DNA of 20,664 nt from Hypsibius dujardini (lineage: Eukaryota; Tardigrada; Eutardigrada; Parachela; Hypsibiidae). The translations under genes and the position numbers were made by a program. The notes below the pieces were generated by a model that saw only the letters and a list, made by a program, of their open reading frames with translations, was not told the origin of the DNA and ran no database searches. Shown here one piece after another: positions 9,893 through 19,522 of this stretch (within the stretch, counting starts at the first letter, position 1; every line of letters begins with the position of its first letter). The stretch is taken from contig LRSR01001217.1 of the NCBI GenBank assembly GCA_001579985.1, positions 1-20,664 on the forward strand. The letters are read 5' to 3'.

Positions 9893-10093
9893 TCAGTCGC
9901 CGGCGCTACCCCTCGGCCCATCCTTAATCATTGGGATCTTCGGACAAACCATGGGAATTGGTGAAAACACCCTTCCGCATGATCCATCGAACTGCCTCAT
10001 CGCCTTGGCAGCTCGACAAAATTCGAAACATCGCCACCGAAAGTATCGAATATCATCATTGTGAGCAGAACACTCTGGAGTCATATATTGAAG
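9893..10093 (-). CDS. Possible terminal exon of a Cys-rich protein
   Basis: After a good acceptor (TTTCTAAACAG, with AG at 10095-10094) the minus strand reads 66 residues to a TGA at 9895-9893. It has five cysteines (PECSAHN, WRCFEFC, GSCGR, MVCPK) and a basic helix-like stretch, FCRAAKAMRQF. I do not recognise the family and cannot find the upstream exons; the hAT element begins 200 bp away. It may be a chance open frame. Confidence 0.27.
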   Translation of the reverse strand, partial: LQYMTPECSAHNDDIRYFRWRCFEFCRAAKAMRQFDGSCGRVFSPIPMVCPKIPMIKDGPRGSAGD

Positions 10094-10293
10094 CTGTTTA
10101 GAAATTAAAAACAAGGTTTACAGATTGGGCTGTCGATAATCAAATTTTAATTCCAGGTTTGTTTAGAACGTGACTATGCGACTCGAAAGGAAGGAGTCGC
10201 GCCTGCAAAAGATAAGCCGTACCACCTCAAGATGAGCTGCATCCGACGGCGCCATCCGAGAAATCGACCTCCCCCAACTATTAATTTTCATGG

Positions 10294-10301
10294 TTTCCGA
10301 T
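10294..10301. repeat. Left 8-bp target-site duplication of the hAT element
   Basis: TTTCCGAT directly before the terminal repeat, identical to 12137-12144 after the other end. Confidence 0.88.
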
Positions 10302-12136
10302 CAGAGATGGATAACTCCGGTGAAAACAAACTCCAACTCCACTCCAACTCCTTCCACAACTCCACTCTTTTACCCTAAGAACCCACTCAAACTCCACTCC
10401 ATCGGTCAAATGAACGTAATAAAAAACAGGAGCATACATTTCTATTTGTGATTACCGTTGACGCGGTGGCTAATTAGACTTATCGAATCGACCCTATTAT
10501 ACTAGTAGAACAACGGACGGAGACCGCTTGTCGTATTACTAGGACGAAAGAAGAGGAGACTAAGAAATGCAAAACTGATACTTTCATAACAGCAACTCGC
10601 GAGCTTATATAAGCGCTACGAGTGCGTACATGCACAAGTACGTGTACAAGGTATTAAATGACCAATGGCCACATCTACGTAAACACCCACCAAGACAGAG
10701 TACAGAAGCGTTCATAAACATGTCAGAGCTGTCCACATAGGACAGAGTACAGAAATGCTTACAAATAGATTAGAACTCACTCCAATACAGAACAGTACTG
10801 AAGTACGTGTATGCTAATAACATTAAGCGATGACCAGACGCGGGGTGATGATGACAGGCAAGAAGGCCCTGTTTTGCGGTCCGGACGTTGACGGATTAGC
10901 AGACGCGACACCGTTCACACAACACATCAAGAGGTCCTCGAAATTTGCTTCAGTTGTTTGCTGACGACGTTCAGAGAGAATAATATCACACTAATTGAAA
11001 GTGTGTCCAATATGGGCTGTGGAACCAGGGGCCGAAAAAACTCGAATCGCAGAACTTTTCATTCGAGGAAACTTCACACAATTCTAGCTGTTTAATTCAC
11101 AGCCCGAGGTTCTTGCGCTACATCAACGGCCGTAAAAGGAAGAATGTTGTTACCATTGATGAGGCCTGGGTGTATCTGATTGACGTTAACGAGATCCGGA
11201 AGATTTACTCCCGAGTTTTGGGGAGAACGGAGTCCGTAAAGTTGGACCGATTTCTGGAAGGAATCTAACCCCAAGGGCGTCTTGTTTGTGGCCGGCGTTT
11301 GCTCCTGTGGAAAAACCGCGATCCGCTTCGTCAAACCCGGATCAAAAATCAACAATGAGTCTTACATCCAACATGTTTTGAAGCTGCTTTTCAAGAACGA
11401 CATTCGGAAACTATTTCCGGGAGAGCTTATCAACAAGGTCGTCTTCCACCATGACAGTGCTCCAGCTCAATCTTCCGGAATCACCCAAGAATAGCTTCGA
11501 AATTCCGGAATCAAATTCATTCCGAAAGAGCACTGGATGGGCAACAGCCCTGACTTGGCCCCCATGGATTTCCGTGTAAACGGTCTGTTTAAATGGAAAT
11601 TGTTTGACCAACGTGCCACTAGAGTGGCAAGTTTTGAACGGGTTATGCAATAGGTAAGCTTGAATTTGGACCAAAATAAAATTAATAACGCTTTGCGATC
11701 GTAGTCAAAGCGTGTTAAACTCACGAAAGAGAGGCAGGGGCTTAAAATTGAGCATGTTTCGAAAAATTCGAAGTGAAATTGTGCACGTGGGAATTAATTA
11801 AAAACTGAGCACCATTAAGTGGTTTAATCTCTGTACTGTTGTACGTAGTATGGAATGAATTTCTATTCCATTATTCCAGGCCCTTAGCCACCTGGGCTCC
11901 CCTAAAACAGGCAAGGAGTGGGCTATGGCTTAGTGGGCCACGTTTGGTCTCTGCACAATAAATCAAAAAAATAGAATCTCAAGGCTAGAAATTCGATAAA
12001 ACATAACAATTCTACTCCATGCAGTTCCATTCCAACTCCACTCCCAACTCCAGCTGTTTCAACTCCAACTCCGGCCAAAAACTCCGGAGTGGAGTTGAAA
12101 AACTCCAAAATTCGGATTCGGAGTTGTCCATCTCTG
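10302..12136. mobile_element. hAT-like transposon, 1835 bp, no hAT transposase seen
   Basis: The ends are inverted repeats: CAGAGATGGATAACTCCG at 10302-10319, and its reverse complement with one mismatch at 12119-12136. A perfect 8-bp direct repeat, TTTCCGAT, flanks both ends. CAG-A-GATGG ends and 8-bp duplications are hallmarks of the hAT superfamily. The subterminal regions are packed with AACTCC/ACTCC motifs, direct at 10313-10403 and mostly inverted at 12010-12120. These resemble transposase-binding arrays. No hAT transposase is readable inside. The interior instead holds a broken maT transposase (11104-11776), so the element is non-autonomous. Confidence 0.85.
11104..11776 (+). pseudogene. 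Second maT-like transposase fragment, inside the hAT element
   Basis: The homology runs from PRFLRYINGRKRKN through the first catalytic Asp in VVTIDEAW (codon 11158). It then shifts frame (+1) and continues through NPKGVLFVAGVCS, KVVFHHDSAP (Asp codon 11453) and SPDLAPMDFRVNG (Asp codon 11567). The last two are 37 residues apart (DD37D). Stops include TAG at 11492-11494 and two more toward the C terminus. The N-terminal HTH half is absent. It is clearly related to, but diverged from, the copy at 8428-9504. Confidence 0.8.
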
Positions 12137-12144
12137 TTTCCGAT
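12137..12144. repeat. Right 8-bp target-site duplication of the hAT element
   Basis: TTTCCGAT directly after the right terminal repeat; perfect copy of 10294-10301. Confidence 0.88.
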
Positions 12145-13166
12145 TAAGATCTAAATGCTCGAAAGGAAGCAGTTGTGAAGATAATTGACGTGTTGGCTCG
12201 GAATTAATTGTCCAACGTTTACTGAGCATCATCCACTGCACTAGTCGCTTAGTTGTGTGTACATCTATGTTTTTTTCTCTTTTTTTTTTTAATCCACTTT
12301 GCGTTTGTTCGCCACGCTGGGTTTCTGATTTACTTACCATTCTATTTTACTCATACTGGATACACACATTTGCTTCGGTATTTTACATTTTTTTTTATGC
12401 GCATTCTCTTTTTATTTTTGGTTCACTTTCTTAGTTAGGCTGCCAAACAATTAAACGTATTTACAGAACTGTGTCAACTTCGTTTTACCGCAGTTATCAG
12501 CAACTAACCAGCTAGGGGAGTCAAAACGTATTTTCTTAATTAATTCCGAAATTTTAGTTTTCTGTGTTTCTCAGTTTTAGTTTTTTCGATTTTCATAGTT
12601 TTCCGCATTTTGGAGCTTTTAATTTTCCCTTCTTTTCAGTTTCGTTAAATTAGATTTTCGTAGTTATCCCTTTTTAATTTTTTTCTCGTATTTTTCATGT
12701 ATGCCTAGCCTTATTTGTGTATATTGCTGAATAAGCTTGCACTTGGATTGGATTGCGCGAAACGGTCAAATATGACCTTGAGCATGGACTTAGGACATAC
12801 CAATCAGGCAACAACCTTACTCCTTACTACCTTACGGAAAACTTTTTTCGGCTTTGCTTTACGCATATATAAAGGGCTTGCAACCGTCGCAAATTTTTAA
12901 GTGCATAATTAAGATAGGCTTATAAAAAGTAGTAGTTGGTAAAAAGAAATAATTGCATAAATGGGTCGTAAGAAATAGATTCTAGAGTGTGTGCCGGCTA
13001 CTGGAATTAACAGCTGATTAATCATCAACCCTCGCTGAGAAAGAAACTCCATCCACTCAATGTTGACTGCGAAAGTGCCCGTGTTCCGCGTGTGCAGTGA
13101 AGTGTATTTTGACAGCGGACGAATCGATGCCAACATATGAATCGAAACACGTGGCCGAACCCAATC
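12145..13166. other. T-rich 3' flank of the receptor gene, no gene recognised
   Basis: This is strongly T-rich on the plus strand at 12260-12700. Downstream of the receptor stop on the minus strand I searched for kinase-homology and cyclase exons and saw none. A minus-strand open segment at 12909-13136 has no recognisable motif. Confidence 0.45.
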
Positions 13167-16100
13167 CTAAAAAGCCCAACCTGGCACGCCGTCTTCTCCC
13201 TTTTCAAGCAGCAGGACTGAATTGAGATTCCACCATAATTCATGTAGACGCTGGTAATATAACAACCTACACGTTTCACAATTCGGCAGCCAAAGGTTAC
13301 GTTATGGCGATGAGTTACACTCCCCGTCCCATGGACAAATGGATAAAAATTGTCAAAGAACCGACAAATGTACAGAAAGCAATACTGACCGTTTTACAGC
13401 CCAATAAATGGAGATAGCTGCCATTATCACGACCACCACAACACCGACTATGGTCGAGGTCCATACGCTGCCTGTTGGTCAAAGGGTAGACTCAAATTAA
13501 CATCGCGCAATACACGTTGTTCAGTTACCCAACTTGTTTCGTTTGCTTCCGCTCCCTTAGTTTTTTGTGTGTTAAAACGCATGGTTGCAATCTGATTCAT
13601 CTTGATTTAACTCTGTCTTTCTGCGCATTTCTCAGTCCGTTTGTTTGTCTGTCTGTCTGTCTGTCTGTTTACTTTTAATATACAGTAAGGTGTTACGCGA
13701 GATACTTTGAATACAAAGTACTAAGTATCGAATGATTGAATATAAAATATAATACGTCAAAATTAATACATCATAAATATATATTGAATGTAAAATAATA
13801 TGTAGTACTCTGAATAGTGTAATAGAAAAATATCACTGGTTTAGTATAGTAGTTTAGTTGATTGCTTTTGTAAACACACCTGCCGTACACCGCAATCCTT
13901 GAAATCCGCAACCGGGTTCGCTTGGCACCGGCCAACTTCCGAGCGACCATTTGAAGGGCCGTAAAGTTTCCAAGCCGCTGGACTTGTCACTTGGTTCATA
14001 GGACATGAAGGGCTGAAAGAGCTCATTGTAAGACTCATACGCGAGTAGAACTAAGACGACCTGATCGTCACTTAGGGAGCAATTCGGAGGCTTACCACAA
14101 ATTTATCATCATCGCTGTCGTAGTAGCCAACTAAAATTTGCGGAATGCGTTGTCCCAGCTTGTCGAATGACACATTGCCTATCTTGGTTTGGAAAGTTCG
14201 CCCGATAAATTGCCTGGCCAGGAAAGCGCCATCGTTAAAGTCGACTGGTGGCTGTTGACGACGTAATTCTTCTGCTACCTTTGATGAGATTAAAAACAGA
14301 CTTTGTCAAGAGGGCTCATCGACATCTTTATCCGTGATGTCGATTTAAATATTAAAATAACAAACTGTCACAAAAATAATCCAATTTATAGTATTTTTAT
14401 TCATGGTAGAAAGAGTAATGACAATAAAGGTGCACGTTCGTGTGATCTAATGAACCTACAGTAATCTCCATTATTCCCAATGAAAATAGCCCAAAACCCA
14501 TGACATTGTTAATAAATACGTAATTTCACCATTGGATATTAAGTTGACGCGTGGATAACTCAGAGCTACCTTCTAGGCCGTAGGCACTTACATTGGCAAC
14601 TATCACGACTGATGCGTAGGATGATGCCGCATGCAATGGTGGCTGTTTTGAACCGGTAATCATCAGAACAGAGAAGAAATTACCGGGGAATAATATTCAA
14701 TCCATTCACCTGCTTGTTGAGAGGGTACGTGTAATTGTACATTTTCTTTGACATTTCCTTCCAAATGTTTACAAAGGGATGCGACGGCCTCATTTCGTGT
14801 CCCACGAATTCCCGCTCCCCGCCCATGCCAACCATTAAGCAGGAAGGATATATCTTTCGCGCCTTCTACATGCAGATGGATTAAAGCTAAAAGTAATTGC
14901 AGTGATTGGTAATAATTAAGAAAAGCCATACCTCAAAATGATACTCATCAGATATATTCCGTAAACGGCTACCGTCAAACGGCATATTGATGGGAGCTTG
15001 CAGTACATAAACCTAATTCAAAACAGCGTTTGCAAAGTAAACGAAAAACTTCAACGTAGTAAGCTCCTTCCCAAAACTCCAAAAAAAAAGGTTGGGATGA
15101 CTTTTTATTTTGGTTAAAAGGTTAGTCCCAGGCAACTCTAAATTCCGTTTTTTTAATGGTCTTCAATCTGCAAACTATTTAAAAAGAAGATAGCTTGAAG
15201 CGTTGAGATTGTAATGGTTCTCACATATGATCCCTTGGTCATGCCCCTTGCGCCCGCCTGAATCTGAAACGAGCAAAACCTGCATTGTACAGCAATTCAT
15301 TCTTGTCTCTGATGCAAGGTATCTACAGTACAAACCAATAATTTATTAGTTGGTAAGGAGTCTGCGCTTAAAATCATAACTGCAACCGCAAAAACAGACT
15401 TGGAGTATACGCCCAGTGTGTAAATATAATTTGTATTTTACTCACTGCGACTAGATGCGGTAAACTGGTCAAGTATGGCGTTGAGCACATCCTCGGTGAC
15501 CGGTCCGGTTAGACTGACAAGCATAAAGTACGTCTGGATCCGTGGACTAGCTTTGGATAATACGTCGAAAATAGCACGCCCCTGTGATTCAAATCCACCA
15601 TTGCTGTTGGGGCCGCCCCTTTCTGTGAGGACCGTAACGGTGGTCCAGTTGTATAACTGAGCCAGCTTTAAGAAGGCGTTGTTGTATGACATAAAAAACG
15701 GCGACACCGCCGTGGTCAACAAGGTCGGAAATTGAGACTTGTCGGTCAGGTATTCGCTTGATATACCGCTAAATAGGATTGAAAAATAGCAAAGATTGCT
15801 TATTTTGTATATAATTAAACCAAAAACAAACAAAAAACGGAAGAAGATCAACCGACAAAAGTTAACGTTCAAGTATTTGCCTCTCTCCCAAGGACTTGGG
15901 ATGGCTTAGGCTACAAGTCCCCCCTTTGTCCCACTCATTTGCATACTTTCTGATGTAAACTGATGTCCGCCAATTCGACAATTGCGAATTGATCTTTTTT
16001 GTACTCCCTCATGTTTTCTCAACACAATCATAGTTCAAACCCTAAATATTGGACATTGCTCGAGCGAGTTCTGAGTGAAAATACTCACCCAGTTGTATCT

Positions 16101-16821
16101 TCACTCCCAAGATTATGTTCACATCATTTACTCGAGCAGTGTGCAAGTATCGGGGTTTTTACAAAAGATCGAGGGACAGTTGGGTTTTTCAATAACATCA
16201 AATTTATCATGACAATTCAGAGGAACACTGGTCAGCACACGTAAAAGCAAAAAGGGATCAATTCGATGTCACATTTGAGTGAAAATGCAGGCATGAGGGC
16301 ATAAGAAATAAATGCAAATGTTTTACCTCGATAGGACAACTTTATTGAGACCGTTGCCAAACTGCTGAATTCCCGGGAGGCTATTACCACAACCTGCGAC
16401 AAGATGTGCTATCTTTTATGAACCATTCATGCGTGAACTCTTCCGACAATCGCCCCCACAAACCTGATAGAATAAAAAGGGTCCAGCAGTTGCGCCCCTC
16501 GATAGGTCGCTGGCGTCTCTTTGTGTAAAAGTACTCGGCAACCTGGCTGTCACTTGGCAATGCCAACCTGGTGCAATCAACCTCAATTGGGCTGCTATTG
16601 TCAATGACGAAAGTTTGCGAAAGATTAAGAGATGGATAATCGTGCTTCACTTCTTCCAGGGCTGTCTCAAAAGCGGGGCCACAAGACGGCAATCCGCCTT
16701 TTATTTCTGTGCTCATCGAGAATGGGGAAATTATTTCAATATCTAGTGTACCATCAGCCTGAACAGGTCCACACTGAAATGCAACAACTCCGATAACAGT
16801 AACCAATCTCACGAGTGGCAT
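13167..16821 (-). CDS. NPR-C-like natriuretic-peptide-type receptor, 12 exons, no cyclase
   Basis: Exons 16464-16821, 16327-16393, 15446-15768, 15336-15379, 15225-15263, 14932-15012, 14710-14865, 14592-14642, 14096-14278, 13880-14012, 13386-13471 and 13167-13250 join in frame (1605 bp, 534 residues). A signal peptide (about 1-22) precedes an ANF-receptor ligand domain with markers VKHDYPSLNLS, CGNSLPGIQQFGNG, LTDKSQFPTLLTTAVSPFF, LAQLYNWTTVTVL, GMTKGSYVYV, GRTFQTKIGNV and the membrane-proximal EPGCGF. Several N-glycosylation sites are present. One helix (about 485-503, IVGVVVVVIMAAISIYW) is followed by KRS and a tail of about 30 residues with LHELWWNLNSVLLL, ending at TAG 13169-13167. Guanylate-cyclase receptors continue from such a juxtamembrane segment into kinase-homology and cyclase domains, which are absent here. 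Size and layout match the clearance receptor NPR-C (about 540 residues). It would bind a peptide at the cell surface. The 3' end of the membrane exon is supported by an equal 86-bp exon in the paralogue. A hidden further exon cannot be excluded. Confidence 0.8.
13646..13668. repeat. (TGTC)n microsatellite in a receptor intron
   Basis: Five to six uninterrupted copies of TGTC/GTCT lie in the intron between the ectodomain's last exon and the membrane exon. Confidence 0.9.
15985..16266. repeat. Possible MITE in receptor intron 2
   Basis: CGAATTGATCTTTTTTG (15985-16001) and its near-perfect reverse complement CAAAAAGGGATCAATTCG (16249-16266) bound a 282-bp segment in the largest intron of the gene (558 bp). 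No target duplication is clear. Confidence 0.4.
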
Positions 16822-16969
16822 TCTCAAAACCGTTTTATATTTGGTCGACCAGAACGAATGTTGGTATGTGTTCGGTGACACTTTGAAGTGCAGAAGGCAG
16901 AGAAAGTTCTTAATCAATTTTAAGTATTTGAAGCAGAACAATGCTTTAACATCAAGTGTTAACAAGCGA

Positions 16970-16979
16970 TAATATATAC
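16970..16979 (-). promoter_or_regulatory. Possible TATA element of the receptor gene
   Basis: The minus strand reads GTATATATT about 150 bp upstream of the receptor start codon. It is the only TATA-like string close to the gene. Its position suits a short 5' UTR, but nothing else supports it. Confidence 0.2.
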
Positions 16980-18139
16980 AAAGCCGTCCTGACGATTTTC
17001 ATTCCCTTTCAGGTGTCTAGCACTGATATAGGGCAATACTTATGAGCAGATCATGGGTTGTTATTTTGACCTTTGGCAGCGCAAAATGCGCACATATTAT
17101 TCCATTCCATGAAAGTAAAGATCTTATTTATGTAAGGTGAGATTTCTGACGCCTTTTCTAATGCGTATGTTAATAAGTCAGAATTAGTCAAATATCAATA
17201 TTCTGACCTACAAAAGCCCATCGCGAAATTAATTAGGAGGAGTCAATGTGCAGGGAACCGAAGCAAGGCTCCGGTTAGGATCTTTTTATATATCGAAATC
17301 AGTGCTTGTGGTCTTCATGTTTTTTCTCTAATGATAAATATAAGACCAACTAGATGATGTGAAAGTTTTACTCATTTCCTTTATCTTGGATTGGTATTTC
17401 CCTGACAATCACCCGGAAAAGAAGCGAAAAAGAGCGGTTCTTATTAAAGCACCAAAGTGTACATAGAGCTGACCTTTGAGCTGCACGATAGAATATTTCA
17501 TTTAGCTCAAGGTTTGACGGGAAAGGGCAGAAACTATCTGACAAAAATGCAAAAAATCTCCGTGCGCTTATTGACCAGACATTGTGAAAAACGATTCAAT
17601 TGTCTATTCATTGCATAGTCTATATCGTGAATGCAGTTAGCTGGCAATTCGGCTATAAAAAAGCTGTTAAGATTTTCCGCGATCAGCAAAATCTTTAAAA
17701 TTGTTAAATATTTTGGTCAAATTTCAAATCTCTTTTGTGTCACATGGTCTGAACCAATGTCGGCCTACTGGACGTTTCCAAAATTAAAGTATTTGTCCAA
17801 ACTGTTTATTTTCAAAATTTTCGACGACTTCCATGTCCGTTTCCGGATCTCCGGTTCCGATTGTAAGTTATTAGAGGATAAAAGTAGGCACAGCCTTCCA
17901 AACAGACAGACGAATTAGTTAAGCAGGTGGAATAATTTTAAAGATTTTGACGGTCGCAGTTACATAGTAAGGGCTGCATTATGTTTTGCCCGTTAATTGC
18001 GACTAGACACAAACAAAAGACACTGGACTCCTCTCACTGCTTGGAGGTATGGACCACGTCGTAGGCTTATATAGAAGAGCCCTTTCAATTTCGATGAGAA
18101 TAGTGTTCCCCTCTCGCCTTAAAACGGAAAGTAAAGCAC
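16980..18139. other. Intergenic between receptor and its paralogue
   Basis: No exon is supported on either strand. The plus-strand open frame 17631-17918 has no known motif. I searched the minus strand for a counterpart of the receptor tail exon (LHELWWNL) of the paralogue and did not find a convincing one. Confidence 0.45.
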
Positions 18140-19332
18140 TTGCCGCCTGCCGATAAAAGCGACTATCTCGATTAGTATCATCGATGACAGTCCTCCTGCT
18201 ACTTGGCCGATCAGATAGTCAGACTCTGTAAAATGGTGAGTCTCTTGTATCTGTTGACGCGGTGATAATTTAGGCATGAAAAAAGCTAGATTAATTCTTA
18301 ATTCTGTTCAGACGCACTAGGCATACACCGTGTTTCATGGACCCGCAGTAGGGTTCACTAGCTACCGGCTATAATCTGCTGGACCATTTCGGTGATTATA
18401 AAATTTTCAGGTCTGGAGATTTCGTACTTGGTTGATATGTCAAGAAGGACTGAAAGATCAATGCAAACGCCAGAAAATGAGTTATGGGCATAAACGATAC
18501 AATAACGTAAATACGTTTACCACGAAATGGTCCTCATTGGCGTCATAGTAGGCGATTGAAATTTGCGGAATACGTTGACCTAGTTGGTCGAAGGCTATAT
18601 TGCCGACCTTAGTTTGAAAAGTTCGCCCGAAAAAGTGGCTCGCCAGAAGGGTGCAATTGTTGGAGTCGAAGGGTGGCCGCTGTCGACGACGTAATTCATC
18701 AGCGACCTGGCATTAGAAACCAACCACTTGGTGTTCACGTGATAATAACTATCGGACAGCTTTGTCCACCATTTTTTACTTCAATTTAATTAATAAAAAT
18801 ATTCTATATCTCAAGCAATTACCGTTATCATTGACGATCGCAATTACCACTCATATTACATTCTTAAAATGAAGAGCATATGCAGTTGTAGGATTTTGAA
18901 ACAATCTTGGCCGACCTTAGGAATTTCCCGCGCATTAACTAATTACCGACAATTCTATCAAATAAAAGCAAACAGTTATTTTACCAGAGAAAGATACTGC
19001 GATATCATATTAATCTGCTGGCTAATTAATTTACACTGGCAGTTACTATTGACACTTACCTGGAACACAATCATTACGGATGCGTAACCGCAAGTCGCAT
19101 GCACTGGTGGCTCTTTCGCAATCAATGGTAGCAGATATAATTAGCCTTTACAGTGTTCATGAAGGATTGACCTCACTTGCTTGTTGACCGGATAAGCATA
19201 ATTATAATGGTCTTTTGAGTCGGCTTTCCAGACGTTTTCGAAGGGATGCGAGGACATCCCGTTGTTGGACCACGCCCAACAAGTCCTCAGACCCAATCAG
19301 CACAGCTATTTGACTCTTCAATACCTTATTTA
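18140..19332 (-). pseudogene. Decayed paralogue of the NPR-like receptor
   Basis: Five consecutive exons correspond to exons 7-11 of the intact gene: about 19177-19326 (HPFENVWKADSKDHYNYAYP), 19060-19110 (PPVHATCGYASVMIVFQ, 51 bp in both copies), 18521-18706 (FFGRTFQTKVGNIAFDQLG), about 18317-18449 and 18140-18225 (a helix, GGLSSMILIEIVAFIG, then RRQ). The fourth aligns codon for codon with its partner (SFLTYQPSTKS against PFMSYEPSDKS) but has TAA at 18398-18396 and TAG at 18371-18369. The first exon's 5' part is readable only in another frame, so its frame also looks broken. The first six exons are missing; the astacin gene ends 190 bp upstream. Splice sites are still good, so loss is fairly recent. 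Confidence 0.8.
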
Positions 19333-19522
19333 CTTAGTAACTCTATATACCCTAATAACCCTATTCTGCTGCCACAGCTAATCACTTGTATGTAATTCTG
19401 ATGTGTGTGCTATTTACTATCATTGCTATAGTTAATGGATAACATAAACCCAGGCAGCCCATCGTAAATTTTGTCACAAGACGCGTCCGGGAAATTCTCA
19501 ATCAACCAAACTTATCGATGGA

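Noticed and set aside
12909-13136. Minus-strand open frame after the receptor as a kinase-homology exon
   Set aside because: It has no conserved kinase motif, and entering it in the right phase needs either a 14-nt intron or an unsupported acceptor at about 13072.
15225-15308. An apparent 1-bp frameshift in the receptor, from a single exon 15225-15308
   Set aside because: The reading MQVLLVSDSG in the first half is a chance frame. Two micro-exons with good splice sites keep the frame and fit the family better.
17631-17918. 95-codon plus-strand open frame between the receptor copies
   Set aside because: AT-rich with low-complexity hydrophobic and basic residues, and no recognisable domain or partner exon.
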